In this document: positions 33,689-42,104 of the stretch, piece by piece
How positions within the stretch are numbered: the first letter of the stretch is position 1
Layout of the letters: the number at the start of each line of letters is the position of its first letter
Source of the DNA: Actinomycetota bacterium
GTDB lineage: Bacteria > Actinomycetota > Aquicultoria > Aquicultorales > Aquicultoraceae
Direction of reading: 5' to 3'
Length of the DNA stretch: 64,000 nt
NCBI GenBank assembly: GCA_018333515.1
Contig: JAGXSZ010000040.1
Coordinates: 40,390 to 104,389 of the forward strand
Made by a program: the position numbers and the translations under genes
The notes under the pieces: model-generated
What the model saw: only the letters and a program-made list of their open reading frames with translations
Database searches by the model: none
What the model was told of the DNA's origin: nothing

Positions 33689-34198
33689 CTACTCGCTCCC
33701 CCGCATCTCCAAGTACTCTTTGAACTTCGCGGAATGTCTTCCCTCGGCTTTTGAAAGCCAACCGAAGAATTTGGCTATATCGTCGAAGCCTTCCTCCCGG
33801 GCTTTCGCCTCGAAATCTTTGTACATCTTCCGCGCCTCGTATGACTCTCCCTCAATCGACTCGAGAATGTTCTCCATCGTCGTCTTTGCGCCGCGCAGAT
33901 ACAATAGATGTGAGAGGGCGTGCCAAGTCTCCTCGTACGCGAACTTCAAAAATAAGTCCTCGGCAATCTCGTCGCCCTCTTGTTCGGCAATTTTGGCAAA
34001 CAACAGATAGCGGCGGTTGACTTGGGATTCTCCGGCAAAGGCTCGTTTCAGGTTGTTCTCGGTCGCCGAACCTAAAATGTTTGCGGACGTCTCCGTAGTC
34101 TTGAACTTATCACTGGAAGCTCCGCAGACGGTGCAACCCCCCGGTGCTTCTTTGTTTGCTATCAATAACCCGCAGAGACCGCATTTCCATATATTCAA
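33689..34198 (-). CDS. Rubrerythrin with N-terminal rubredoxin domain (reverse order)
   Basis: A 169-residue protein. The first 35 residues form a rubredoxin-like iron site (CGLCG and CTVCG). The rest is a ferritin-like four-helix diiron domain with the ligands in AFAGESQVNRRY, AEQEG, EETWH and AEGRH. Most rubrerythrins have the rubredoxin domain at the C-terminus, so this is the reversed arrangement seen in some anaerobes. It reduces hydrogen peroxide and indicates an organism that must handle occasional oxygen exposure. It is a single gene on the minus strand. Confidence 0.93.
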   Translation of the reverse strand: MNIWKCGLCGLLIANKEAPGGCTVCGASSDKFKTTETSANILGSATENNLKRAFAGESQVNRRYLLFAKIAEQEGDEIAEDLFLKFAYEETWHALSHLLYLRGAKTTMENILESIEGESYEARKMYKDFEAKAREEGFDDIAKFFGWLSKAEGRHSAKFKEYLEMRGSE

Positions 34199-34373
34199 GG
34201 TTTAGTCCTCCTTTAGTTGACGCGCCCCCGACCCTGCGACCGCAAGGCGCAAATGAAATCCCGATTATAAGCACGCGGATATTGAACAAGTCTATCCCAT
34301 CCGACCAGACTTGTCACCGGGCATCCCATCGTTTATAATTTTTATGCGGCAAACAGCCGTCGAAGATTTTTAT

Positions 34374-34447
34374 GGCGCGTTCGTCTAGTGGCCTAGGACA
34401 TCGCCCTCTCAAGGCGAAGATCACGGGTTCGACCCCCGTACGCGCTA
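34374..34447 (+). tRNA. tRNA-Glu (anticodon CTC)
   Basis: The acceptor GGCGCGT (34374-34380) pairs with ACGCGCT (34440-34446), with G-U at the first pair. The anticodon stem is TCGCC/GGCGA with loop CTCTCAA and anticodon CTC at 34408-34410. The T arm is ACGGG/CCCGT. CCA is not encoded. It aligns with E. coli tRNA-Glu, and a terminator follows at once. Confidence 0.95.
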
Positions 34448-34448
34448 C

Positions 34449-34480
34449 AAAAAAAGACCGCCCGTCGCGGTCTTTTTTTT
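34449..34480 (+). terminator. Intrinsic terminator of tRNA-Glu
   Basis: An A-run then GACCGC pairs with GCGGTC and eight T, starting two bases after the tRNA. It is a textbook rho-independent terminator. Confidence 0.93.
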
Positions 34481-34673
34481 GTCGGGCATTATCGGTTTTT
34501 CGCGGCATTCGCGCCGCGCATTTTCATAATGGCCCATACCGGCGCAAATCGCTGTGTCGCGCTCGACAAAGATCCTCATTTAAGTGCTAAGACCGCCCAT
34601 ATTATTCAAGGATAATCGGCCGGTAACCGATTAATACATTCGTAGGCTGAAGCACGAATAAGAAGGAGTTCGA

Positions 34674-36383
34674 ATGTACAATACCGCGGGACAATGCTCA
34701 GGTAAAATACGACTGGGAGAACTCCTGGTAGCCTTTGGCATAATCACGCAAGAGCAATTGGAAGACGCGCTTTTTGAACAAAAAAAATCAGGAAGGCGTC
34801 TTGGCCATGTTTTGCGACAGCTCGGGTATGTCAGCGAAGAAACGATGATAGAGTTTTTGGGCAAGCAGCTCAATATCCCCAGCATAGACCTTGAACAGGT
34901 CGTGCCCGATAAGGAGGTCGTCAATCTCATACCCGAAGCGATAGCGAGGCGTCATAAGGTTATACCGGTTTCAAGAGTCGGTAATGTGTTGACGCTTGCC
35001 ATGCCGGACCCGCTCGACGTCTTCGCCATCGATGATGTGGCGGGTATTAGCGGATGCGATATTAATGCGGTCGTCAGCACGGAGCGGAGCGTGCTCAAAG
35101 CAATCGACAAATATTACTGGATACAAGAGACAGCGCCGGATGCCGACGCGGATGTGACTTATTCGACAGACCATTCCGAGAAACTAATCGATAATGCGAA
35201 CATGGCGGATGGTTCGGCGGTCAAGCTCGTCAATATGATAATAAGGCAAGCGGTAAACGACAGGGCTAGCGATATACATATCGAACCCGATGAGCGCCAA
35301 TTAAGAATCAGAAACAGGGTCGACGGCATTTTGCACGAAGTCATGACCGCCCTTATGTCCATGCATGCGGAAGTAGTCTCACGCCTGAAAATCATGGCCG
35401 ACCTAGACATAGCGGAGAAACGAGCACCGCAAGACGGACGGTTCTCCGTCGATACCGGAAACGATAAGATCGACATACGAATCTCGACTGTCCCAACGAT
35501 TTTCGGAGAGAAAATCGTGTTAAGACTGCTCGAGAAGAAGGCTATTATGGTGGGCGAGGAGAAACTCGGGTTCGATGAGCGGGACCTACCGAGATTTCGA
35601 CGGATGATAAACAGGCCTTACGGTATGATATTGGTGGCCGGACCGACCGGAAGCGGCAAGACGACAACGCTTTATACCGCTTTGAATATAATTGCGGATG
35701 TTGAGAAAAACGTCGTGACTATTGAAGACCCTGTTGAGTATAAGCTGGCGCTAACCAACCAGATACAGGTCAATCCGAAAGCCGGGGTCACATTCGCGAG
35801 CGGCTTGCGTTCTATTCTACGCCAAGACCCCGATGTCATAATGGTCGGCGAAATTAGAGACAAAGAGACCGCGGACATTGCGGTTCATGCCGCCCTCTCG
35901 GGCCACCTCGTCTTTTCCACTATCCACACGAATGACGCGCCCTCGACCGCCGCTCGATTCATTGAAATGGGCATCGAGCCGTTTCTAGCCTCGTCGGCTA
36001 TTCTCGGCATCATAGCGCAAAGGCTGGTGCGCTTGCTCTGCGAACACTGCAAAGAAGAATACGCGCCTACCCCGGAGTTGCTGGACGAACTCGGTCTAAG
36101 CGACGCCCCGAACCTTCTTTTTTATAGACCGCACGGTTGTATCGAGTGTAAAGGAACCGGATACAAAGGCCGGGAAGCTATCTTTGAAATCTTAGAGGTC
36201 GACGAGGAAATCAAGAACCTTATTGTCGCCAAAGCGCCCGCCGCACGAATACGCGATGCCGCATTGCGAAGGGGTTTTAGGACGCTTCGCGACGCCGGTC
36301 TCGCGAAGATTGTCCAAGGTAAGACCTCCGTGGAGGCCGTTCTGAGGGTTACTCAAGAGGCTGAGGTCGCGGCGGATGATTAA
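34674..36383 (+). CDS. Type IV pilus / type II secretion assembly ATPase (PilB/GspE family)
   Basis: A 569-residue hexameric ATPase. The N-terminal MshEN-like domain (IRLGELLVAFGIITQEQLEDA, with a second repeat GHVLRQLGYVSEE) is followed by the N2 domain. The ATPase core has Walker A GPTGSGKTTT, an Asp box (EDPVEY), Walker B (IMVGEIRD) and the His box, plus the tetracysteine zinc site CEHC...CIEC. The family powers pilus extension or pseudopilus assembly. MshEN domains bind c-di-GMP in some members. It overlaps the following HD-GYP gene by eight bases, coupling assembly to c-di-GMP breakdown. No other pilus genes are in the window. Confidence 0.93.
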   Translation: MYNTAGQCSGKIRLGELLVAFGIITQEQLEDALFEQKKSGRRLGHVLRQLGYVSEETMIEFLGKQLNIPSIDLEQVVPDKEVVNLIPEAIARRHKVIPVSRVGNVLTLAMPDPLDVFAIDDVAGISGCDINAVVSTERSVLKAIDKYYWIQETAPDADADVTYSTDHSEKLIDNANMADGSAVKLVNMIIRQAVNDRASDIHIEPDERQLRIRNRVDGILHEVMTALMSMHAEVVSRLKIMADLDIAEKRAPQDGRFSVDTGNDKIDIRISTVPTIFGEKIVLRLLEKKAIMVGEEKLGFDERDLPRFRRMINRPYGMILVAGPTGSGKTTTLYTALNIIADVEKNVVTIEDPVEYKLALTNQIQVNPKAGVTFASGLRSILRQDPDVIMVGEIRDKETADIAVHAALSGHLVFSTIHTNDAPSTAARFIEMGIEPFLASSAILGIIAQRLVRLLCEHCKEEYAPTPELLDELGLSDAPNLLFYRPHGCIECKGTGYKGREAIFEILEVDEEIKNLIVAKAPAARIRDAALRRGFRTLRDAGLAKIVQGKTSVEAVLRVTQEAEVAADD

Positions 36384-37857
36384 AAATATTTTCGCCAAGG
36401 GCATTCGGCGCAAAATAACCGTAATCCAAATATCGGGGGCGCTGGTCTTTGTTCTTAGCCTGGCTGCCATATTTGTGGGAGATGAGACGAGCCTCAGACA
36501 GGGCTTGATTTGCGCTACGGCTTTGTTCGCGCTGATATCGATGATCTTGGGCATGATTATCGCCGCCAATACGCGCAACAGTCTCAATTCGCTCACCGGC
36601 GCGGCGACACAGCTAGCGGAAGGAAACTTGACGATTGTCATCGACAAACCGGCGGACGGCCATTTAGATGAGCTTGCCGATGTCCTTGAGTACATTCGTG
36701 ACCAGCTTAAATCGTCTTATGGTGCTATCCAGGAATATATCGATGAATTGCAGTCCAGAGTCAAAGAACTCTCGCTCCTAAACGATATCGACGGAGCGAT
36801 TCTCGCCGGAAGCAGTCTCGACACCTTACTCGATTTAGCGAGTGAGCGTATTTGCGGGCTTTTGGGCGGAGATTGTTCTTTGGTTGCTCTCGTCGACAAG
36901 AAAACGGGGAGTATGACGATAAAGAGTGCGTATGGTTTTACGGATGATGAGAAACACGGGCTTCTCATCCGCATGAGAGACAAGATAATCAACTGCGACC
37001 TTTGCCTCTCGTTAATCGCGGGCAAAGTCACAGTAGTCGAGAACCTCTACCAATCGCATTTGAGTGAGGATGCTAAGAGCGTGTGTAGTTGCTTCGGAGC
37101 CAAGGCGATGCTCGCGGCGCCGCTTACGGTCGACGGCAAGCCTATTGGGAGCATTGTCGTCTGGTATAAGCAAACCCGTAGCTTCGATGAGAGCATACTC
37201 GACAGGTTTAAGCTATTTACCGACCAGACCGCCGTCGCCATAAAGAGCGCGTCACTCGTCGACGGCATGCGCGGGCTGACCGTCGAGATCATGAGGGCGC
37301 TGGCCATGGCAATCGACGCGCGAGACTCGTATACCGCCAATCATTCGGACCGCGTCAGCAGGTTCGCCGTCACCCTGGCCCAAGAACTCGGTCTCGGTGA
37401 GGACGATGTGCGGATTATCGAGTACGCGGGCCTCCTTCACGACATTGGAAAAATCGGAATCGCTGAGAATATATTGAATAAGACCAGCTCGCTGACGTCT
37501 GATGAAATGTCGGCGATGAAGACGCATTCGGTAATTAGCGCCGATATAATTCGTCCCATCGAATTTCTAGCCGATGTCGTACCGATCGTCCGCCATCACC
37601 ACGAGTGGTTTAACGGCAAAGGCTATCCTTCGGGATTGGCGGGCGAGGAAATTCCTTTTGGGGCGCGCATTTTAGCGATTGCCGATGCGCTCGAAGCTAT
37701 CACGTCAGATCGGCCCTACAGCAAATCGCTGACGCTTCGCGAAGGTCTTACGCGGTTGAATGCCGGCGCGAATGTCCAATTCGACCCGGAAATGGTGGTG
37801 GCAATGAGCCGCGTAATCGAGAGAATCGAGGACGTCTACCGCGCGGAAGTTTCTTAA
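36376..37857 (+). CDS. Membrane HAMP-GAF-HD-GYP protein, probable c-di-GMP phosphodiesterase
   Basis: This 493-residue protein has two membrane helices (about 18-36 and 42-64), HAMP (about 66-115), a coiled coil, and a GAF domain (about 140-300) with several cysteines (INCDLCLSL, SVCSCFG). The HD-GYP domain (about 305-493) has HSDRVSRFA, HDIGKIG, HHHEWFNGKGYP and ADALEAITSDRPY. The GYP triad is intact. The cysteine-rich GAF may sense redox state or metal. The start overlaps the end of the pilus ATPase gene by eight bases, so the two are co-translated. Confidence 0.92.
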   Translation: MIKNIFAKGIRRKITVIQISGALVFVLSLAAIFVGDETSLRQGLICATALFALISMILGMIIAANTRNSLNSLTGAATQLAEGNLTIVIDKPADGHLDELADVLEYIRDQLKSSYGAIQEYIDELQSRVKELSLLNDIDGAILAGSSLDTLLDLASERICGLLGGDCSLVALVDKKTGSMTIKSAYGFTDDEKHGLLIRMRDKIINCDLCLSLIAGKVTVVENLYQSHLSEDAKSVCSCFGAKAMLAAPLTVDGKPIGSIVVWYKQTRSFDESILDRFKLFTDQTAVAIKSASLVDGMRGLTVEIMRALAMAIDARDSYTANHSDRVSRFAVTLAQELGLGEDDVRIIEYAGLLHDIGKIGIAENILNKTSSLTSDEMSAMKTHSVISADIIRPIEFLADVVPIVRHHHEWFNGKGYPSGLAGEEIPFGARILAIADALEAITSDRPYSKSLTLREGLTRLNAGANVQFDPEMVVAMSRVIERIEDVYRAEVS

Positions 37858-38010
37858 GCAAGCCGTCGCCCCTTGCCTAAGACGCGTATCCGCCAGCCGC
37901 GATCTCGCGTACGGCCCGTCATCTAAATCACTCACTTAGCGGAAATTGGCGTATAATTGGTTATGCTTAAATGGCGTTTGGTGTGACGATGACGGAGGCT
38001 TATTCGCGTT

Positions 38011-39072
38011 TTGCATGGTGATTCAGGTAATCAGATAGATCGAAATAGAGCAAAAAAAGGCTTGGCGTTCGTTTTGTTTCTCGGTATAGCGGCGATCGCC
38101 GGTATCATGTATTTTACGTACGACACCGACACGCTAGACGCGTTGAAAAGGATGAATGCCGCTTATCTCGCGGCGGCGATGCCGGCGGTATTTCTGAGTT
38201 GGTTCTTTAGCGCCGCCGCGTTCTATATTCTTACCAAAGCGATCGAGCGCCCGATATCCATGGTCGCTTCGGGAAAGGTCTATCTGGGCGGCAGTTTCTT
38301 CGGCTTTATCACTCCGTTCGGGTCCGGATTGATGCCTACGCAGGTGTACCTTCTATCTAAAGAAGAATTATCACCGGGCCAGGCGATCGCGGTTACAGGC
38401 GCTCGGGCGATGATTTCTTCGTGGCTCTTCGCTTTTCTGGGGCTCGTGATATTGATTGCTTTCAGGTCGTCGGTTCCGGAAGGGATCGGCACGAATATAC
38501 TCATTGGAGTAGTCGCTGTGGCCATAATTTGGTCTTTGCTCGCCCTTTACTTTATTAAGCGCCCGGCGGACGCGACACATGTCGTGTGTCGTGCGTTTAA
38601 TACTCGCTTTATGCGTCTATGGTTGAAAGCCGACCGGCGGGAGAGCTTCGAGAACAAAATCGACGATGAAATCAATCGCCTTAGCGCGAACCTAAAAGAC
38701 CTGTTTTCGCCGAAAAACTATTTTGCGCTGGGCCTTGTATTCCTTGTCCAGGTCGGAGCATGGTTTGCGCTCTTCTCCGTCCTTCCGCTCGTTCTGCTGG
38801 GCTTTGGGTGGGAGGGAAATTTTTCTACCCTCATCTTCAGGATGTTTCTGCTCTTCTGTCTGGTACCCGTCTCACCAACCCCGGGTGGGAGCGGGGCGGT
38901 GGAAGTCGGCTTTACGATGTTGCTCTTCGGTGTTGTCCCCGCCCACCTGATCGGACTGGTCGTGTTGGTCTGGCGAGCGCTCACATACTATTTGACGCTG
39001 ATAGCCGGCAGCTTAGTGGTCGCGAAGTCGTTTTCACGGGTCTCGGCGACGGAACGCGCTGACGCGGGATAA
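38011..39072 (+). CDS. Lysylphosphatidylglycerol-synthase-type flippase domain membrane protein
   Basis: A 353-residue protein with about eight membrane helices and the family motif in VYLGGSFFGFITPFGSG plus GGSGAVEVGF near the C-terminus. It is of the UPF0104/YbhN/AglD2 type, related to the membrane part of MprF. Such proteins are thought to flip or handle lipid-linked substrates. There is no catalytic synthase domain. The start is TTG at 38011 with GGAGG twelve bases away, so the N-terminus is uncertain by a few residues. Confidence 0.82.
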   Translation: MHGDSGNQIDRNRAKKGLAFVLFLGIAAIAGIMYFTYDTDTLDALKRMNAAYLAAAMPAVFLSWFFSAAAFYILTKAIERPISMVASGKVYLGGSFFGFITPFGSGLMPTQVYLLSKEELSPGQAIAVTGARAMISSWLFAFLGLVILIAFRSSVPEGIGTNILIGVVAVAIIWSLLALYFIKRPADATHVVCRAFNTRFMRLWLKADRRESFENKIDDEINRLSANLKDLFSPKNYFALGLVFLVQVGAWFALFSVLPLVLLGFGWEGNFSTLIFRMFLLFCLVPVSPTPGGSGAVEVGFTMLLFGVVPAHLIGLVVLVWRALTYYLTLIAGSLVVAKSFSRVSATERADAG

Positions 39073-39080
39073 ACACCTGT

Positions 39081-39110
39081 CGGGCGGCGGTCGTTTATTG
39101 GGTCCGCCCG
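39081..39110 (+). terminator. GC-rich hairpin after the flippase gene
   Basis: CGGGCGG and CCGCCCG pair around a 16-base loop, eight bases after the stop. It lacks a strong U-run. The following 230 bases up to 39345 hold nothing further that I recognise except a short direct repeat of AGACTTGATTT. Confidence 0.45.
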
Positions 39111-39345
39111 ATTTAACGCGGCGAGATATTAGCGACGCAAGGGGCGCGGACCGCCGTGTTCTTTCAAGACAGAGACTTGATTTAGACTTGATTTTTGCGG
39201 ACTCTATGGCTTAACCTTAAGCCTACAATTAGTTTTTGAGCGCTTGCATGCATAGCTGTAGTCGGCACAAGAGGAAATCGTATTTATCGAAGAAGGAATC
39301 GCCGTTGAATTCGTCGACATTTCTATCACATCAAAGGTTAAAAGG

Positions 39346-39738
39346 TTGAAAAAGGGACAATGCGATATATGCGGTAATCAGTGCGGCGATATCTGGACTC
39401 TCGTCTTGGCGCAATACGATTCGCTCCGATTCGAGCAATCGACCCGTCTTACGCTATGTGTCGACTGTGCGGGAAAAATGTCGGGGGCATTGCAAGCCGT
39501 TAAAGCGAAGACCGAAGAGGACTCGCCGGTGATCATTTGCCCCAATTGTCGAGAGCGCGTAAGAACACAGGAGCCGAAGGTCGCGCGCCCCTGTCCCAGA
39601 TGTTCGACGATATTCTCCGCTTACTCGGCCTGGAAACGCGGGAATTCGGCGGACGGCACTGAGGGTGAATGCGCGACTGGGCGACTTTGCGGCGAGCGAA
39701 AGTGGAGCGGTAAGCGGGTTGTCGGTGATAAGAAATAA
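39346..39738 (+). CDS. Small zinc-ribbon protein of unknown function
   Basis: A 130-residue protein with four CxxC pairs, CDICGNQC, CVDC, CPNC and CPRC. That is enough for two zinc sites. The middle carries a short alpha/beta part. The C-terminal 35 residues (ADGTEGECATGRLCGERK) look unstructured. No catalytic motif is seen. It lies directly upstream of a strong promoter and the structured RNA at 39840. A nucleic-acid or protein-binding role is only a guess. Confidence 0.6.
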   Translation: MKKGQCDICGNQCGDIWTLVLAQYDSLRFEQSTRLTLCVDCAGKMSGALQAVKAKTEEDSPVIICPNCRERVRTQEPKVARPCPRCSTIFSAYSAWKRGNSADGTEGECATGRLCGERKWSGKRVVGDKK

Positions 39739-39764
39739 CCGTATTGCCTCATCCAAAAATGTAC

Positions 39765-39793
39765 TTGACCGGAGCGACATTTTTAAGTATAAT
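39765..39793 (+). promoter_or_regulatory. Near-consensus sigma-70 promoter driving a non-coding transcript
   Basis: TTGACC (39765-39770) and TATAAT (39788-39793) are separated by exactly 17 bases. Initiation is expected near 39800. No reading frame begins within 450 bases, and the closing helix of the structured RNA starts 40 bases downstream. Confidence 0.75.
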
Positions 39794-39839
39794 TTTGTTG
39801 CGGGATAAGCTACGAATAGATATTTGAAAATTTCAAATT

Positions 39840-40035
39840 GAGAGGCTTGAGATAGTAGAAAAAGGCTAGCGTACCCCACCGAAATGGATGGGATCGAGAG
39901 TCAGGCATAAGCTGTCAGTGAATAAAGGACCTAATGGATATGTTGGGTGAGTAAACCCGAGGTGTTCATAGGAAATCCTTATTGGAGCCCCAGAATGGGG
40001 AAGGGCGGCGAAGCGAAGGTTATCTTAGGCCTCTC
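39840..40035 (+). ncRNA. Candidate structured non-coding RNA, about 196 nt
   Basis: The ends pair in a helix of about 17 bp: the GAGGCTTGAGATAGT side at 39840-39856 with 40019-40035 (CTTAGGCCTC on the 3' side), including several G-U pairs. Inside are three further hairpins: CCCACC/GG-A-TGGG at 39875-39892; an 11-bp helix with one bulged A (39930-39941 with 39962-39972) capped by GGGT/ACCC; and CCCC-AGAAT-GGGG at 39988-40000. A purine-rich GGGCGGCGAAGCGAAGG tract precedes the closing strand. The 3' flank is U-rich (TCTTTATTTT), so the closing helix could also terminate transcription. I do not recognise the family and it contains no riboswitch consensus I know. It could be a free small RNA or a leader of the gene at 40277. 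Confidence 0.6.
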
Positions 40036-40276
40036 TTTATTTTGCCCGAAAGATCGTTCACGCCACTTTGAACTGCGCAAACGGAAATCCTGCCGGCTTT
40101 GACTAGCTGAGGCTAGCCGCACCCGCCGCGAGTGATTCTTTTTTAGATGAACATATTGTTGCTTAAATTTGCTATTGGGCGCCTTATTTAATAGAATTAG
40201 GACGAAGCACGGACTTTGTGTCATAGGTCACGTTAAGGCGATAACTTAAGGCCTTTGTTTAAGATTGGAGGATTTA

Positions 40277-40822
40277 GTGCGCTTAAATAAGAGGTCGTAT
40301 GCGATCGTTGTCGGGGCAGTCGTCGTGGTTCTGGCTGTAGTTGGCGTGCGGATGATGTTGGGCGGCAAGTCGTCACCGGACGCGAAGAAGCGCGAGGTGG
40401 AGGTCAAGAATTTAGTCATCAACGGCTGGGTGGTCAAGCATAACGCTCGTCTAGATGAGAATCGAAATAAAATCAGGGATTTCAAGCAGCTACTGATTGA
40501 GTATTACAGCGCCGAGACGGGGGCGCTCGTAGAGCAACAGCGTTTATTGGACGCTCTAACCGCCGCCGACTTAGCCGCCGCGACGGATGATAATTCCGGG
40601 GAGAAGATTAGCTCCTTCAATATATCAGACGTCGTATTCACGGAAGAAAAATTTACCGGCGATAAGGCGGAAGTCGAAGCCGCGGTCGAGTTTTTTATTA
40701 AGTATCGCACGCAGGCCCAGGACTACAGCACTTATGGTAAGAATACATACCGTTGGGAAGTCGCAAAAGAAAAAGATAAGTGGAAAATCGTTAAAGAAGA
40801 AATGCTCCCCGATAAAGAGTAG
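40277..40822 (+). CDS. Membrane-anchored hypothetical protein
   Basis: A 181-residue protein with one N-terminal membrane anchor (SYAIVVGAVVVVLAVVGVRM) and an extracytoplasmic domain. That domain has a helical part (residues 40-75) and a cystatin/NTF2-like alpha-beta part ending in YRWEVAKEKDKWKIVKEE, a pattern common in small secreted accumulation-type domains. The GTG at 40277 has GGAGG five bases upstream. It follows the structured RNA by about 240 bases and is closed by a strong terminator. The function is unknown. Confidence 0.65.
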   Translation: MRLNKRSYAIVVGAVVVVLAVVGVRMMLGGKSSPDAKKREVEVKNLVINGWVVKHNARLDENRNKIRDFKQLLIEYYSAETGALVEQQRLLDALTAADLAAATDDNSGEKISSFNISDVVFTEEKFTGDKAEVEAAVEFFIKYRTQAQDYSTYGKNTYRWEVAKEKDKWKIVKEEMLPDKE

Positions 40823-40852
40823 CGGGAATCATAGTAACAGTTGAGAATTGGA

Positions 40853-40889
40853 CCAGCGAACGCCTGCAAAGTGCGGGTTCGCTGGTTTT
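40853..40889 (+). terminator. Intrinsic terminator
   Basis: CCAGCGAAC pairs with GTTCGCTGG, followed by TTTT, 30 bases after the stop of the membrane-anchored protein. Confidence 0.88.
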
Positions 40890-41090
40890 ATGTTGTCCAA
40901 CATTACTCGCACTTGTCGGAATATAATCATTGTAGGCGGCCGCGGGGCATACGGGCCTCTGTTTCGAATTGAAGTCTATTTATAAAACGACGATAGTAAT
41001 GCATGATAACCGCACGAGATAGGTTTAAACCATATTAGACCGCTAGGGAAATAGGGATGGAAATAAATCGCTAGAGGTGTTAATATTTAG

Positions 41091-41157
41091 TTGATAAATT
41101 ATCAAGAGGTAAAGCATGTTTGATGCGGAACCAAAAGGAAGCTACTACCACGGCTGA
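41091..41157 (+). promoter_or_regulatory. Operator-like palindrome and 13-codon upstream ORF
   Basis: TTGATAA-A-TTATCAA (41091-41105) is a near-perfect palindrome. It is followed by AAGAGG and an ATG at 41115 that opens a 13-codon frame (MFDAEPKGSYYHG) ending in TGA at 41157, three bases before the GTG of the next gene. This could be a leader peptide with translational coupling, or the true N-terminus separated by a frameshift. The stretch 40890-41090 holds nothing else that I recognise. Confidence 0.4.
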
Positions 41158-41160
41158 TGT

Positions 41161-42054
41161 GTGGAAATAGGTTCCGGTGGAGACCTATCCGAGGCAAATA
41201 GCAGGCAGCCAGAGGTCGCGTCCGGCGCGTCCTCGAAAGAACGGCGTTCCGCGACGGTACAAGGTTCGACTACCGATGGAGAGCATTCGGATTTAGGGCT
41301 ATTGCTCGTTGCGGAAGCGAACCCGGAGGCGCGAGTATTTCCCGAAAAGAGGTGCGCGCTATGTGCTGAAAACCTCGAGTACCTTGATGAAGACGTTATT
41401 TTAAACTGCTATTTTTGCGGAGAAGAGCATCGGGCGAGGGTTTGGTGCCCAGAAGGACATTTTGTCTGTCGCACCTGTCAGCATATGCCGTTATCGAGTG
41501 TGCTCGAAGAGGTTATAAGGGTGAGCGGCTCCCGGAATCCCTTCGATATCGCTCAATTTTTGATGTCCCACCCCACCCTGGAGAAGCACTCTTGCGACCA
41601 CGCGTGGATCTTTACAGCCGCTCTATTGGTCGCCGTTAAGAATGAGGGCTCGATAAGCTTGAGTGACGAAGAGATACTAGCGGCTCTCGAATCTACGAAA
41701 GAGCAGTCGAATCCGAAGTTTGTCCATAGCACGGGTGTGTGTGGCATGGCGGCCGCGGTAGGCGTTGCTTTCCAGACGGTTTTCAGCGCCGTGCGAGGCT
41801 CGACCGAACAAAATGACGGCACGACCATGAGGGTTGTGGCGCAAGCGATAGAGCATCTTGCGGACGATACGAGCAGGTGCCGGTGTTGCAAGAGGGTGGT
41901 ACTCATAACGCTGGACTTGATTGTATCGCTGATGAGAGCGCGCTTCAACGTCAACCTCGAAGGAGCTTCCGACGAGTACATTTGTCGAACGTTTGGGAGT
42001 GTCGGCTACTGCGACCCCGATTCTTGTCAATTCAGCGGAGTTTTGAGCCGATAG
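41161..42054 (+). CDS. DUF5714 domain protein
   Basis: A protein of about 297 residues. After a low-complexity N-terminus (residues 1-60) it has CALCAENLEYL, CYFCGEEH and CPEGHFVCRTCQ cysteine clusters, then MSHPTLEKHSCDHAW, STGVCGMAAAVG, CRCCKR and a C-terminal CDPDSCQFS. This order of Cys/His motifs is that of DUF5714, found mainly in anaerobes with unknown function. Several of the cysteines could hold a metal or iron-sulfur cluster. The GTG start has no good ribosome-binding site of its own, so it may rely on the upstream 13-codon frame. Confidence 0.7.
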   Translation: MEIGSGGDLSEANSRQPEVASGASSKERRSATVQGSTTDGEHSDLGLLLVAEANPEARVFPEKRCALCAENLEYLDEDVILNCYFCGEEHRARVWCPEGHFVCRTCQHMPLSSVLEEVIRVSGSRNPFDIAQFLMSHPTLEKHSCDHAWIFTAALLVAVKNEGSISLSDEEILAALESTKEQSNPKFVHSTGVCGMAAAVGVAFQTVFSAVRGSTEQNDGTTMRVVAQAIEHLADDTSRCRCCKRVVLITLDLIVSLMRARFNVNLEGASDEYICRTFGSVGYCDPDSCQFSGVLSR

Positions 42055-42104
42055 CAATCAAGGCGCGTTAATGTTTTTGTCGTTTGCGGGCTTAAAATAT
42101 TAAC

